NCBI GenBank assembly: GCA_003521815.1
Contig: DPHE01000036.1
Location: forward strand, 15,933-46,068
Direction of reading: 5' to 3'
DNA length: 30,136 nt
Source of the DNA: Colwellia sp.
Lineage (GTDB): Bacteria > Pseudomonadota > Gammaproteobacteria > Enterobacterales > Alteromonadaceae
Part shown: positions 1 through 7,181 of the stretch, piece by piece
How positions within the stretch are numbered: position 1 is the stretch's first letter
How the letters are laid out: every line of letters starts with the position of its first letter
Made by a program: the position numbers and the translations under genes
Notes under the pieces: model-generated
What the model saw: only the letters and a program-made list of their open reading frames with translations
What the model was told of the DNA's origin: nothing
Databases searched by the model: none

Positions 1-49
1 TTGTTGCCCTGACAAAAAAGCCATTATGAGCACACAGGTCTAAAAAAAG

Positions 50-85
50 AGGGCGAATTATAAAGCTTAACTAAGCTATTGTCAA
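50..85 (-). promoter_or_regulatory. Sigma-70 promoter reading leftward, probably rpmH-rnpA
   Basis: On the minus strand there is a perfect -35 TTGACA (80-85), a 17-base spacer and a perfect -10 TATAAT (57-62). The bases after the -10 read TCGCCCTC, a GC-rich discriminator of the kind seen at stringently controlled ribosomal promoters. In gammaproteobacteria rpmH (ribosomal protein L34) lies divergently upstream of dnaA, so the likely target is rpmH-rnpA just outside the window. The promoter is seen directly; the target gene is inferred from synteny. Confidence 0.8.
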
Positions 86-553
86 TATATTATATTACTC
101 TATCTATAAATGATCTTACTTAAGATCCTCTATATCTCGATTGTATGGTACATATCTCCTAGATTTTTCTATTATTTATAAAAAAATATCCACAGGTTTT
201 TATTTTTTTATTTAAATCTATGATTTTTTATAGTTTTTATCACCATAATTAAATGCAGTATTAAGTTTGTTTTATCTTTATTTAATATATTGATGTTTAT
301 AATTGATCGTTATTACATCAACTTAACATCTAATCGATAAAAATAATTAATAATACTTGTCAGTGATTATTGCACTTGTGGATAAGTACATAGATAATGG
401 CAGTACATAATAAAAATTTTCACTTGCATTGGTTCTTTGAGTTCATTATTTTTTGTTTATTTTGACATTAAATATTATTATACAGCATTCATTTATCATA
501 AATAGTGCATACGCTTTGCAAGCTGATTATATTACTTTCCTTTGGAGTTTTGG
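86..553. other. dnaA upstream region with DnaA boxes; possible oriC or dnaA autoregulatory region
   Basis: This stretch has no convincing gene and is very AT-rich, with long A and T runs around 165-240 that could serve as an unwinding element. It holds one perfect DnaA box, TTATCCACA on the minus strand at 377-385, and one with a single mismatch, ATATCCACA on the plus strand at 186-194. Three GATC sites occur at 112, 124 and 304; the first two are the ends of a near-palindrome at 112-127. A TTGACA lies at 462-467, but I could not pair it with a good -10 box. Two boxes are few for a complete gammaproteobacterial oriC, so this may be only the dnaA control region, with the main origin elsewhere, for example near mnmG/mioC. 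Confidence 0.5.
377..385 (-). promoter_or_regulatory. Consensus DnaA box
   Basis: The plus strand reads TGTGGATAA, which is TTATCCACA on the minus strand, the strict DnaA consensus. It sits 169 bases upstream of the dnaA start and could act in autoregulation or origin binding. Confidence 0.65.
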
Positions 554-1930
554 TTGGAACATTCACTTTGGCAACGTTGCCTATCTGTTCTTCAAGAAGA
601 ATTACCTGCTCAGCAATTCAGTATGTGGATTCGACCACTGCAATGTGTAGTAACTAATAATGTTTTAACACTTTATGCCCCCAACCGATTTGTTTTGGAT
701 TGGGTGCGTGATAAATACGTTGATCGTATTAATGAATTAATTACAATGACTGACGGAGAAGATGCTTATTTGCTAAAGTTTGATGTTGGAAGTAAACCCT
801 TAACTCCAACACCCATAGTGAAAAATAATCCCTTGTCATCCTCTGCTGGTCCTAATTTCACCAAAAACAATAAAATAGCAACTGCAGATGAAGTTACTAC
901 GGGTTTACCCAAAAAAGCTCATATGAGAGTTAAATATACATTTGACAATTTTGTCGAGGGTAAATCTAATCAATTGGCACGCGCGGCAGCATCACAGGTT
1001 GCTGATAATCCAGGTGCAGCGTATAACCCTTTATTTATATACGGTGGTACTGGCCTTGGCAAAACACATCTATTGCACGCAGTTGGTAATGCCATATTAG
1101 AAAATAATCCGAACGCAAAAATTGCTTATATGCATTCTGAGCGATTTGTTCAGGATATGGTAAAAGCGCTTCAAAACAATGAAATGGAAAAGTTTAAACA
1201 TTATTATAGAAGTGTTGATGCGCTATTAATAGACGATATCCAATTTTTCGCCGGTAAAGATAGAACTCAGGAAGAGTTTTTTCACACCTTTAACGCTTTG
1301 TTAGAGGGTAATCAGCAAATCATTCTAACAAGTGATCGTTACCCTAAAGAGGTCGCTGTTGATGATAGACTAAAATCCCGTTTTGGCTGGGGGTTAACTA
1401 TTGCTATTGAGCCTCCAGAGTTAGAAACACGGGTTGCAATTTTGAAGAAAAAAGCACAAGAAAATAATATAAACCTTGCAGATGAAGTCGCTTTTTTTAT
1501 AGCCAAACGTTTACGTTCAAATGTACGTGAATTAGAAGGTGCGCTAAATAGAGTCATCGCCAATGCTAATTTCACAGGTCGTGCTATCACCATAGACTTT
1601 GTCCGTGAAGCATTAAGAGATCTATTAGCATTACAAGATAAATTGGTTACCATAGATAATATCCAACGTACTGTTGCAGAATATTATAAAATTAAAGTCG
1701 CTGATTTGTTATCTAAACGAAGAAATAGATCTGTTGCTAGACCTAGACAGTTAGCAATGGCATTATCTAAAGAATTAACAAATCACAGTTTACCTGAAAT
1801 TGGTGATGCTTTTGGTGGAAGAGATCATACTACTGTGCTCCATGCCTGTCGTAAGGTTAAATCTCTACGAGAGGAATTCCATGATATTAAAGAAGATTAT
1901 TCCAATTTAATTAGAACACTTTCTTCTTGA
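554..1930 (+). CDS. dnaA: Chromosomal replication initiator protein DnaA
   Basis: DnaA is the AAA+ ATPase that binds DnaA boxes, melts the origin and loads the replicative helicase. The sequence shows domain I (residues about 1-85, with the FSMWIRPLQ segment), a variable linker, the AAA+ core with Walker A GGTGLGKT near residue 164 and Walker B LLIDDIQFF, and the C-terminal DNA-binding domain IV with the signature GGRDHTTVLHACRK. It ends in the usual NLIRTLSS. I chose the TTG at 554 rather than the TTG at 542: GGAG at 544-547 sits six bases before it, and the resulting start MEHSLWQRCL lines up with E. coli MSLSLWQQCL. No ATG is available downstream of the upstream stop at 524. The protein is then 458 residues, close to the 467 of E. 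coli. It is followed by dnaN in the usual order. Confidence 0.97.
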   Translation: MEHSLWQRCLSVLQEELPAQQFSMWIRPLQCVVTNNVLTLYAPNRFVLDWVRDKYVDRINELITMTDGEDAYLLKFDVGSKPLTPTPIVKNNPLSSSAGPNFTKNNKIATADEVTTGLPKKAHMRVKYTFDNFVEGKSNQLARAAASQVADNPGAAYNPLFIYGGTGLGKTHLLHAVGNAILENNPNAKIAYMHSERFVQDMVKALQNNEMEKFKHYYRSVDALLIDDIQFFAGKDRTQEEFFHTFNALLEGNQQIILTSDRYPKEVAVDDRLKSRFGWGLTIAIEPPELETRVAILKKKAQENNINLADEVAFFIAKRLRSNVRELEGALNRVIANANFTGRAITIDFVREALRDLLALQDKLVTIDNIQRTVAEYYKIKVADLLSKRRNRSVARPRQLAMALSKELTNHSLPEIGDAFGGRDHTTVLHACRKVKSLREEFHDIKEDYSNLIRTLSS

Positions 1931-2018
1931 TATATCGAAGTTGTGTACTAAAAAATTAAGTTTTTTATTTAATGTATTTCTTTCACAATAATAAATATGA
2001 GTATAAGCAGGAATATAA

Positions 2019-3122
2019 ATGAAGTTTTCAATTAATAGAGAATTATTACTAAAACCACTTTTGTTAGTTTCTGGCGCGGTTGAACGTAAAAGTACATTAC
2101 CTATTTTAGGAAATATACTTTTTGATGTAAGTAGGCAATCACTTACCTTAACAGCCACCGACTTAGAGTTAGAAATGGTTGCTTATGCTGAAATAGACAA
2201 CCAAGGTGAAGAGGGTAAATTAACAATACCGGCTAGAAAGTTAGTTGATATATGTAAAAGTTTACCAGAAAATTCATTGATCACTTTTACTGCCCAAGAC
2301 GATACGGTAAAGCTATCTTCAGGCCGCAGCCGTTATTCACTCTCAACCTTACCCGCTACTGATTTCCCTAATATTGAAGAATGGAAAGGGGATGTAGAAT
2401 TTAAATTATTGAAATCTGAATTATTACGTTTAATTGAAAGTACTCATTTTTCTATGGCAAACCAAGATGTACGTTATTATCTTAATGGGATGTCTATTGA
2501 AAGTGAAGGGAATGAAATTCGTTCAGTAGCAACAGATGGCCACCGATTGGCAATTTGCAAAATTTCAAATGACTCTTTAGCGTTACCTGCCAGACAAGTT
2601 ATCGTCCCTAGAAAAGGTATTTTAGAAATTATTCGTTTACTATCGGCTGTTGATGAACAGGTTGATGTTTATTTAGGTTCAAATCATATTCGAATAATTG
2701 ATAGTGAATTCTCATTTACTAGCAAGTTAGTTGATGGCCGCTTTCCTGATTATCGTCGAGTGTTACCACGTAATGGTGACAAAATTTTTATTACCGACAA
2801 AGAGCAGTTACGACAAGTACTTTCACGTGCCTCCATTCTTTCCAATGAAAAATTTAAAGGTGTTCGTTTAAATTTTTCTCATTCGTTGTTAAAAATCACT
2901 GCCAATAATCCTGAACAAGAACAAGCGGAAGAAGAGCTAGAAATAGATTTTCCTTATGTAAATTTGGAGGTTGGCTTTAATGTCAGTTACGTTCTCGACG
3001 TACTTAGCGCAATAAAAGATGAGCAAGTAAAGTTTACTTTAGCTGATGCCAATTCTAGTGTGGTGATTGAAGGTGCTGATTCGGGCGAAGCTCTTTATGT
3101 CGTTATGCCAATGCGTCTGTAA
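2019..3122 (+). CDS. dnaN: DNA polymerase III sliding clamp, beta subunit
   Basis: The beta clamp is a ring-shaped dimer that encircles DNA and tethers polymerase III; it also recruits Hda, MutS and other factors. At 367 residues the length matches the family (366 in E. coli). The start MKFSINRELLLKPL, the early motif VSGAVERKSTLPILGN and the C-terminal VVMPMRL are all characteristic. Three clamp folds are expected from the length. AGGA about six bases before the ATG is a good ribosome binding site. It lies 88 bases after dnaA and 46 bases before recF, so the dnaA-dnaN-recF-gyrB cluster is probably partly co-transcribed, although the dnaA-dnaN gap could hold its own promoter. I see nothing unusual in it. 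Confidence 0.97.
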   Translation: MKFSINRELLLKPLLLVSGAVERKSTLPILGNILFDVSRQSLTLTATDLELEMVAYAEIDNQGEEGKLTIPARKLVDICKSLPENSLITFTAQDDTVKLSSGRSRYSLSTLPATDFPNIEEWKGDVEFKLLKSELLRLIESTHFSMANQDVRYYLNGMSIESEGNEIRSVATDGHRLAICKISNDSLALPARQVIVPRKGILEIIRLLSAVDEQVDVYLGSNHIRIIDSEFSFTSKLVDGRFPDYRRVLPRNGDKIFITDKEQLRQVLSRASILSNEKFKGVRLNFSHSLLKITANNPEQEQAEEELEIDFPYVNLEVGFNVSYVLDVLSAIKDEQVKFTLADANSSVVIEGADSGEALYVVMPMRL

Positions 3123-3168
3123 ATATATTTAGTTTGTTATCTTTAATTATTAAAATTGAAAAAATATA

Positions 3169-4317
3169 ATGAGTGTAGATAAGTTGATTACCCAAAACTT
3201 TCGTAATTTAGACGGAGTATTAATTGATTTTCACCCCAAGTTAAATTTTTTTGTTGGCGATAACGGCAGTGGTAAAAGTAGTTTATTAGAAGCCATATTT
3301 TTCCTTGGTCATGGTAAATCTTTTAGAACCAGTAAAGTAAACTCCCTCGCTTGCCATGAAACCCAAAATTTTGTGGTAAGCGTAAAAGATAGTAACGATC
3401 GCCAATTAGGTTTAAGTAGGGATATATCTACTGGTTTAACGAATATAAAAATTGATGGGGAACGATATAGTAAGCTATCTGTTCTAGCTAAAAATATTGC
3501 TATACAGATTGTAACCCCTGAGAGTTTTAAACTTTTTTTTGGTGGCCCTAAAGAACGTAGACGCTTCGTTGATTTAGGTATGTTCCACGTGAAACATGAA
3601 TTTTCTACTTTGTGGAAGACTTTCAATAGAGTACTTAAACAACGTAATGCTTGTATACGGTCAATTGATAAGTTTTCTGATATTGATAATAATTCGATGT
3701 TAACTTATTGGACAGAACAATTTTGTCAGTTGTCCATTGAAGTAACTGTATTAAGAGCAAGCTATGTTTCAGATATTATTTTGGAATTAAACTACTGGCT
3801 AGCTATACTATTACCTGATCTTAATGAACGGGTAACAGTACAATATTTACAAGGTTGGTCAAAAAAAATGGCCCTTGTTGATGTACTCTCTAGTAACCAA
3901 TATAGAGAAATTAGTTTTGGTTACAGCTTATATGGTGCACATAAATTCGATGTAAAGTTTCTACTTGATAAAAAAGCGATCGAAACTGAATTATCAAGAG
4001 GACAACAAAAGTTGTTTTTACTAGCATTAACTTTTGCTCAAGCAAGTTTTATTGCAAGAGTTAAGGTAGTAAAACCAATTTTATTGATAGATGATATAGG
4101 AGCTGAGTTAGATCTTAATTCACGTTCTGCTTTATCAAAAGCAATAAACAAATTGGACTGCCAAGTAATTATTACGGCAATAGAATCTAGTGTATTACAA
4201 CCATTTTTTGGACCATGTGATGATAGAAAATACAGCATGTTCCACGTGAAACATGGTAGAGTATCAGAGAGATATCCAGACGATTCTGAGTTCAATCAAT
4301 CAGAAAAAGCAATATAG
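3169..4317 (+). CDS. recF: DNA replication and repair protein RecF
   Basis: RecF is an SMC-like ABC ATPase that, with RecO and RecR, loads RecA at gapped DNA. Visible motifs are Walker A GDNGSGKS (residues 30-37), the ABC signature LSRGQQK (275-281) and Walker B PILLIDD (303-309). At 382 residues it is somewhat longer than the E. coli protein (357), the excess lying mainly in a polar C-terminal tail after about residue 350. The peptide MFHVKH occurs twice, at residues 138-143 and 357-362; both are encoded by a 16-bp parS palindrome in the same codon phase. I see no clear Shine-Dalgarno sequence before the ATG, which suggests translation coupled to or dependent on upstream transcription. gyrB starts 18 bases after the stop. 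Confidence 0.95.
   Translation: MSVDKLITQNFRNLDGVLIDFHPKLNFFVGDNGSGKSSLLEAIFFLGHGKSFRTSKVNSLACHETQNFVVSVKDSNDRQLGLSRDISTGLTNIKIDGERYSKLSVLAKNIAIQIVTPESFKLFFGGPKERRRFVDLGMFHVKHEFSTLWKTFNRVLKQRNACIRSIDKFSDIDNNSMLTYWTEQFCQLSIEVTVLRASYVSDIILELNYWLAILLPDLNERVTVQYLQGWSKKMALVDVLSSNQYREISFGYSLYGAHKFDVKFLLDKKAIETELSRGQQKLFLLALTFAQASFIARVKVVKPILLIDDIGAELDLNSRSALSKAINKLDCQVIITAIESSVLQPFFGPCDDRKYSMFHVKHGRVSERYPDDSEFNQSEKAI
3581..3596. other. parS site 1 (ParB-binding centromere)
   Basis: The sequence is TGTTCCACGTGAAACA, a perfect match to the chromosomal parS consensus TGTTNCACGTGAAACA known from Bacillus subtilis and many other bacteria. It lies inside recF and encodes part of MFHVKH. ParB-CTP loads here and spreads, and ParA then moves the origin region. 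ParAB themselves are not in the window; they usually lie on the other side of rpmH. Confidence 0.93.
4238..4253. other. parS site 2 (ParB-binding centromere)
   Basis: This is a second, identical copy of TGTTCCACGTGAAACA, centred 657 bases (219 codons) from the first and in the same codon phase of recF, again encoding MFHVKH. Two perfect copies of a 16-bp palindrome within one gene are very unlikely by chance, and their position about 3 kb from dnaA fits an origin-proximal centromere. Confidence 0.93.
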
Positions 4318-4335
4318 AGTGAATAGGCTAAAACT

Positions 4336-6777
4336 ATGACAGTAGAAAATGAATATGGTTCGTCCAGTATTAAAGTACTTAAAGGACTTGATGCGGTACG
4401 TAAAAGACCAGGTATGTATATTGGTGACACTGATGATGGAACCGGCTTGCATCATATGGTTTTTGAAGTCTTAGATAATTCAATTGATGAAGCTCTTGCT
4501 GGTCATTGTAAAGAAATCGTTGTAAAAATACACCTTGATGGGTCAGTTTCTGTAAAGGATGATGGCCGTGGTATACCAACAGATATTCATCCAGAAGAGG
4601 GTGTGTCAGCAGCTGAGGTTATCATGACAGTATTACATGCTGGTGGTAAATTTGGTGGAGAAGATTCTGGTTATAAAGTATCTGGTGGCCTTCATGGTGT
4701 AGGTATTTCGGTGGTCAATGCGTTGAGCCGAAAGTTAAAGTTGAATGTACGACGTAAAGGAAAGTTGTATGAACAGTTCTACACCGGTGGTGTTCCTGAT
4801 GCACCATTAGCGACTGTGGGTGATAGTAAACAAACGGGCACCGAAGTTCGCTTTTGGCCAAGTAGTGAAACATTCACTGACGTATTATTTCACTATGATA
4901 TTTTGGTAAAACGTATTCGTGAATTATCGTTTTTAAACTCTGGTATTTCTATTCGATTAATTGATGAACGTGGCGAAGGTAAAGATGAACACTTTTATTA
5001 TGAAGGTGGTATTCAAGCGTTTGTTGATTATTTGAATACGAATAAAACTGCCGTCAATCAGGAAATCTTCTATTTCGATTTAGAAAGAGAAGACGGAATT
5101 ATTGTTGAAGTGGCTATGCAGTGGAATGATGGATTCCAAGAAAATATTTTCTGTTTCACTAACAATATTCCACAACGTGATGGTGGTACTCATTTAAGTG
5201 GTTTTAGAACCGCACTAACGAGAACGTTAAACTCTTACATGGTTAAAGAAGGTTTAAATAAAGCCAAGAAAGGTAGTACTGAAACGAGTGCGACAGGTGA
5301 TGATGCTCGCGAAGGTTTAACAGCAGTAATATCCGTAAAAGTACCAGATCCTAAGTTTTCTTCTCAAACTAAAGATAAGCTCGTCTCTTCTGAAGTTAAA
5401 ACTGCAGTTGAGCAAGCCATGGGTGAAAAGCTAGGTGAATATTTATTAGAAAATCCAGGCATTGCTCGCACCATTATTATGAAGATAGTTGATGCAGCAA
5501 GAGCACGTGAAGCAGCGCGTAAAGCTCGAGAAATGACACGTCGTAAAGGTGTGTTAGATATTGCAGGTTTACCAGGTAAACTAGCTGATTGTCAGGAAAA
5601 AGATCCTGCGCTTTCTGAAATTTATATTGTGGAAGGGGACTCTGCTGGCGGTTCAGCCAAGCAGGGACGTAACCGTAAAAACCAAGCCATATTGCCATTG
5701 AAGGGTAAAATCCTTAACGTAGAAAAAGCACGTTTTGATAAAATGATTTCATCACAAGAAGTAGGCACCTTAATTACCGCACTAGGTTGTGGTATTGGTC
5801 GAGATGAATATAATCCAGAGAAACTACGTTATCACAGTATTATTATTATGACTGATGCTGATGTCGATGGTTCTCATATCCGTACATTATTGCTTACTTT
5901 CTTCTATCGTCAAATGCCTGAAATAATGGAACGAGGTCATATCTTTATTGCTCAACCTCCTTTGTATAAAGTGAAAAAGGGTAAGCAAGAACGTTATATT
6001 AAAGATGATGACGGATTAACAGAATACTTAACTACACTAGCATTAGAGAATGCCACTATTCATGTAAATGAAGCTGCACCTGGAATTGCTGGTTTAGCGC
6101 TTGAACAGTTAGTAAATAAATACCGTACAACGATGGATATTATTAAAAGAATTTCAAGACAGATCCCAAGTGATATTCTAGAAAAAATGATATACAGCGT
6201 AAATATTACACCAGAAGAATTTGCTGATAAAATGACAGTATATGCTTGGGCAAAGGATTTAATTACCCAACTTGAAAATCAAGATGGTAATGGTTCTATT
6301 TACACCGTCAGTGTTGAGCATGATACTGAGCGTAATATTTACTACCCTCGATTTAATGTTCGTCAACATGGTATAGATAAAGTCTATAATTGTAGTTATG
6401 ATTTTGTTCAGTCTAGTGAGTTCGCCTCGATTGTTTCATTAAACGATTCTATTAATGGTTTAATGGAAGAAGGTGCGTATGCTAAACGTGGAGAGAAGAC
6501 TAAACCGGTAGAAAGCTTCGAGGAAGCATTAAATTGGTTAATGGCAGAATCTAAACGTGGACAGTACATACAGCGTTATAAAGGGTTAGGTGAAATGAAC
6601 CCTGAACAATTATGGGAAACCACTATGGATCCTGATACACGTCGTATGTTACAAGTAACCATTGAAGACGCTATTGCTGCGGATCAATTATTTACTACCC
6701 TTATGGGTGATCATGTTGAACCACGTCGCCATTTCATTGAAGAAAATGCATTAAAGGTCTCCAATTTAGACTTTTAA
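4336..6777 (+). CDS. gyrB: DNA gyrase subunit B
   Basis: GyrB is the ATPase subunit of gyrase, which introduces negative supercoils. The GHKL ATPase domain is clear: the helix LDNSIDEALAG with Glu44 and Asn48, DDGRGIP near residue 75, and GLHGVGISVVNALS. The transducer segment is followed by the TOPRIM domain, with EGDSAGG starting at Glu433 and the metal-binding DADVDG at residues 507-512. The long insert typical of gram-negative GyrB follows, and the protein ends with the conserved QLWETTMDP segment and EENALKVSNLDF. It has 813 residues against 804 in E. coli, with small insertions and nothing missing. It follows recF by 18 bases and is closed by an intrinsic terminator. Confidence 0.97.
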   Translation: MTVENEYGSSSIKVLKGLDAVRKRPGMYIGDTDDGTGLHHMVFEVLDNSIDEALAGHCKEIVVKIHLDGSVSVKDDGRGIPTDIHPEEGVSAAEVIMTVLHAGGKFGGEDSGYKVSGGLHGVGISVVNALSRKLKLNVRRKGKLYEQFYTGGVPDAPLATVGDSKQTGTEVRFWPSSETFTDVLFHYDILVKRIRELSFLNSGISIRLIDERGEGKDEHFYYEGGIQAFVDYLNTNKTAVNQEIFYFDLEREDGIIVEVAMQWNDGFQENIFCFTNNIPQRDGGTHLSGFRTALTRTLNSYMVKEGLNKAKKGSTETSATGDDAREGLTAVISVKVPDPKFSSQTKDKLVSSEVKTAVEQAMGEKLGEYLLENPGIARTIIMKIVDAARAREAARKAREMTRRKGVLDIAGLPGKLADCQEKDPALSEIYIVEGDSAGGSAKQGRNRKNQAILPLKGKILNVEKARFDKMISSQEVGTLITALGCGIGRDEYNPEKLRYHSIIIMTDADVDGSHIRTLLLTFFYRQMPEIMERGHIFIAQPPLYKVKKGKQERYIKDDDGLTEYLTTLALENATIHVNEAAPGIAGLALEQLVNKYRTTMDIIKRISRQIPSDILEKMIYSVNITPEEFADKMTVYAWAKDLITQLENQDGNGSIYTVSVEHDTERNIYYPRFNVRQHGIDKVYNCSYDFVQSSEFASIVSLNDSINGLMEEGAYAKRGEKTKPVESFEEALNWLMAESKRGQYIQRYKGLGEMNPEQLWETTMDPDTRRMLQVTIEDAIAADQLFTTLMGDHVEPRRHFIEENALKVSNLDF

Positions 6778-6824
6778 TCAAACTACTACGAATAATAATT
6801 GTGTAGTTAAAATACAAATAATAT

Positions 6825-6856
6825 ACCCGGTCTTCATAACTGGGTTTTTATTTTTT
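6825..6856 (+). terminator. Intrinsic terminator after gyrB
   Basis: ACCCGGT (6825-6831) and ACTGGGT (6839-6845) form a seven-pair stem with one G-U pair and a seven-base loop. It is followed by TTTTTATTTTTT. It closes the dnaA-dnaN-recF-gyrB cluster and lies just before the MITE. Confidence 0.8.
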
Positions 6857-6872
6857 AAGCGTTACAGTTAAA

Positions 6873-7139
6873 TATACCCGTTCCACTTGAGGATGCATTA
6901 TTCAGCTGGAATTAGAAAAGCCTTTAAGCAAGACATTGATTGAAGAGAATGGTTGTTCCCTTTTCGAAATCAATAACGCAGCATAAAGCGTTTCTAAACC
7001 AGCCCTTTGGGGAAGGCTGAGCAAATCATACTCTGTGTTACATTTCTTTTTAAGGGGATGACCCTTAATAAAAAAATGTGCCTTGATTATGAATCGCTCA
7101 GACTTCCTGAAACGAACATCCTCAAGTGGAGCGGGTATA
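6873..7139. mobile_element. MITE-like non-autonomous element, 267 bp
   Basis: The ends are 23-bp terminal inverted repeats (6873-6895 and 7117-7139) that differ at one base; both begin TATACCCG and end in CACTTGAGGATG. Both ends are flanked by AAA, which could be a short target duplication, although TA within TATA is equally possible in this AT-rich context. The interior has two further hairpins: a long arm pair at 7040-7056/7062-7079 with a five-base loop, and a short one at 7000-7019. There is no transposase; the element would have to be moved in trans. The minus strand is open through the element (frame 6902-7195), but that frame starts inside glyQ and I do not accept it as a gene. It lies between the gyrB terminator and glyQ, only 42 bases before the glyQ start. 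Confidence 0.75.
7117..7139 (-). repeat. Right terminal inverted repeat of the MITE-like element
   Basis: Its reverse complement matches 6873-6895 at 22 of 23 positions (GTT against GCT near the outer end). The outer edge is 42 bases from the glyQ start codon. Confidence 0.8.
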
Positions 7140-7181
7140 AAACTTGTAATTAAATCTAAACAAAAGTGAATTTGAACATCC

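Noticed and set aside
453..650. 65-codon open frame upstream of and overlapping dnaA
   Set aside because: Overlaps dnaA in another frame, no ribosome binding site, AT-rich random-looking protein.
1926..1975. A-run/T-run pair after dnaA as an intrinsic terminator
   Set aside because: The potential stem is only A-T pairs with a five-base loop; not stable enough, and dnaN is normally co-expressed with dnaA.
2824..2829. CACGTG core in dnaN resembling parS
   Set aside because: Only part of the left arm matches; the right arm is CCTCC instead of AAACA.
5504..5509. CACGTG core in gyrB resembling parS
   Set aside because: The right arm matches at four of five positions but the left arm does not match; not a palindrome beyond the core.
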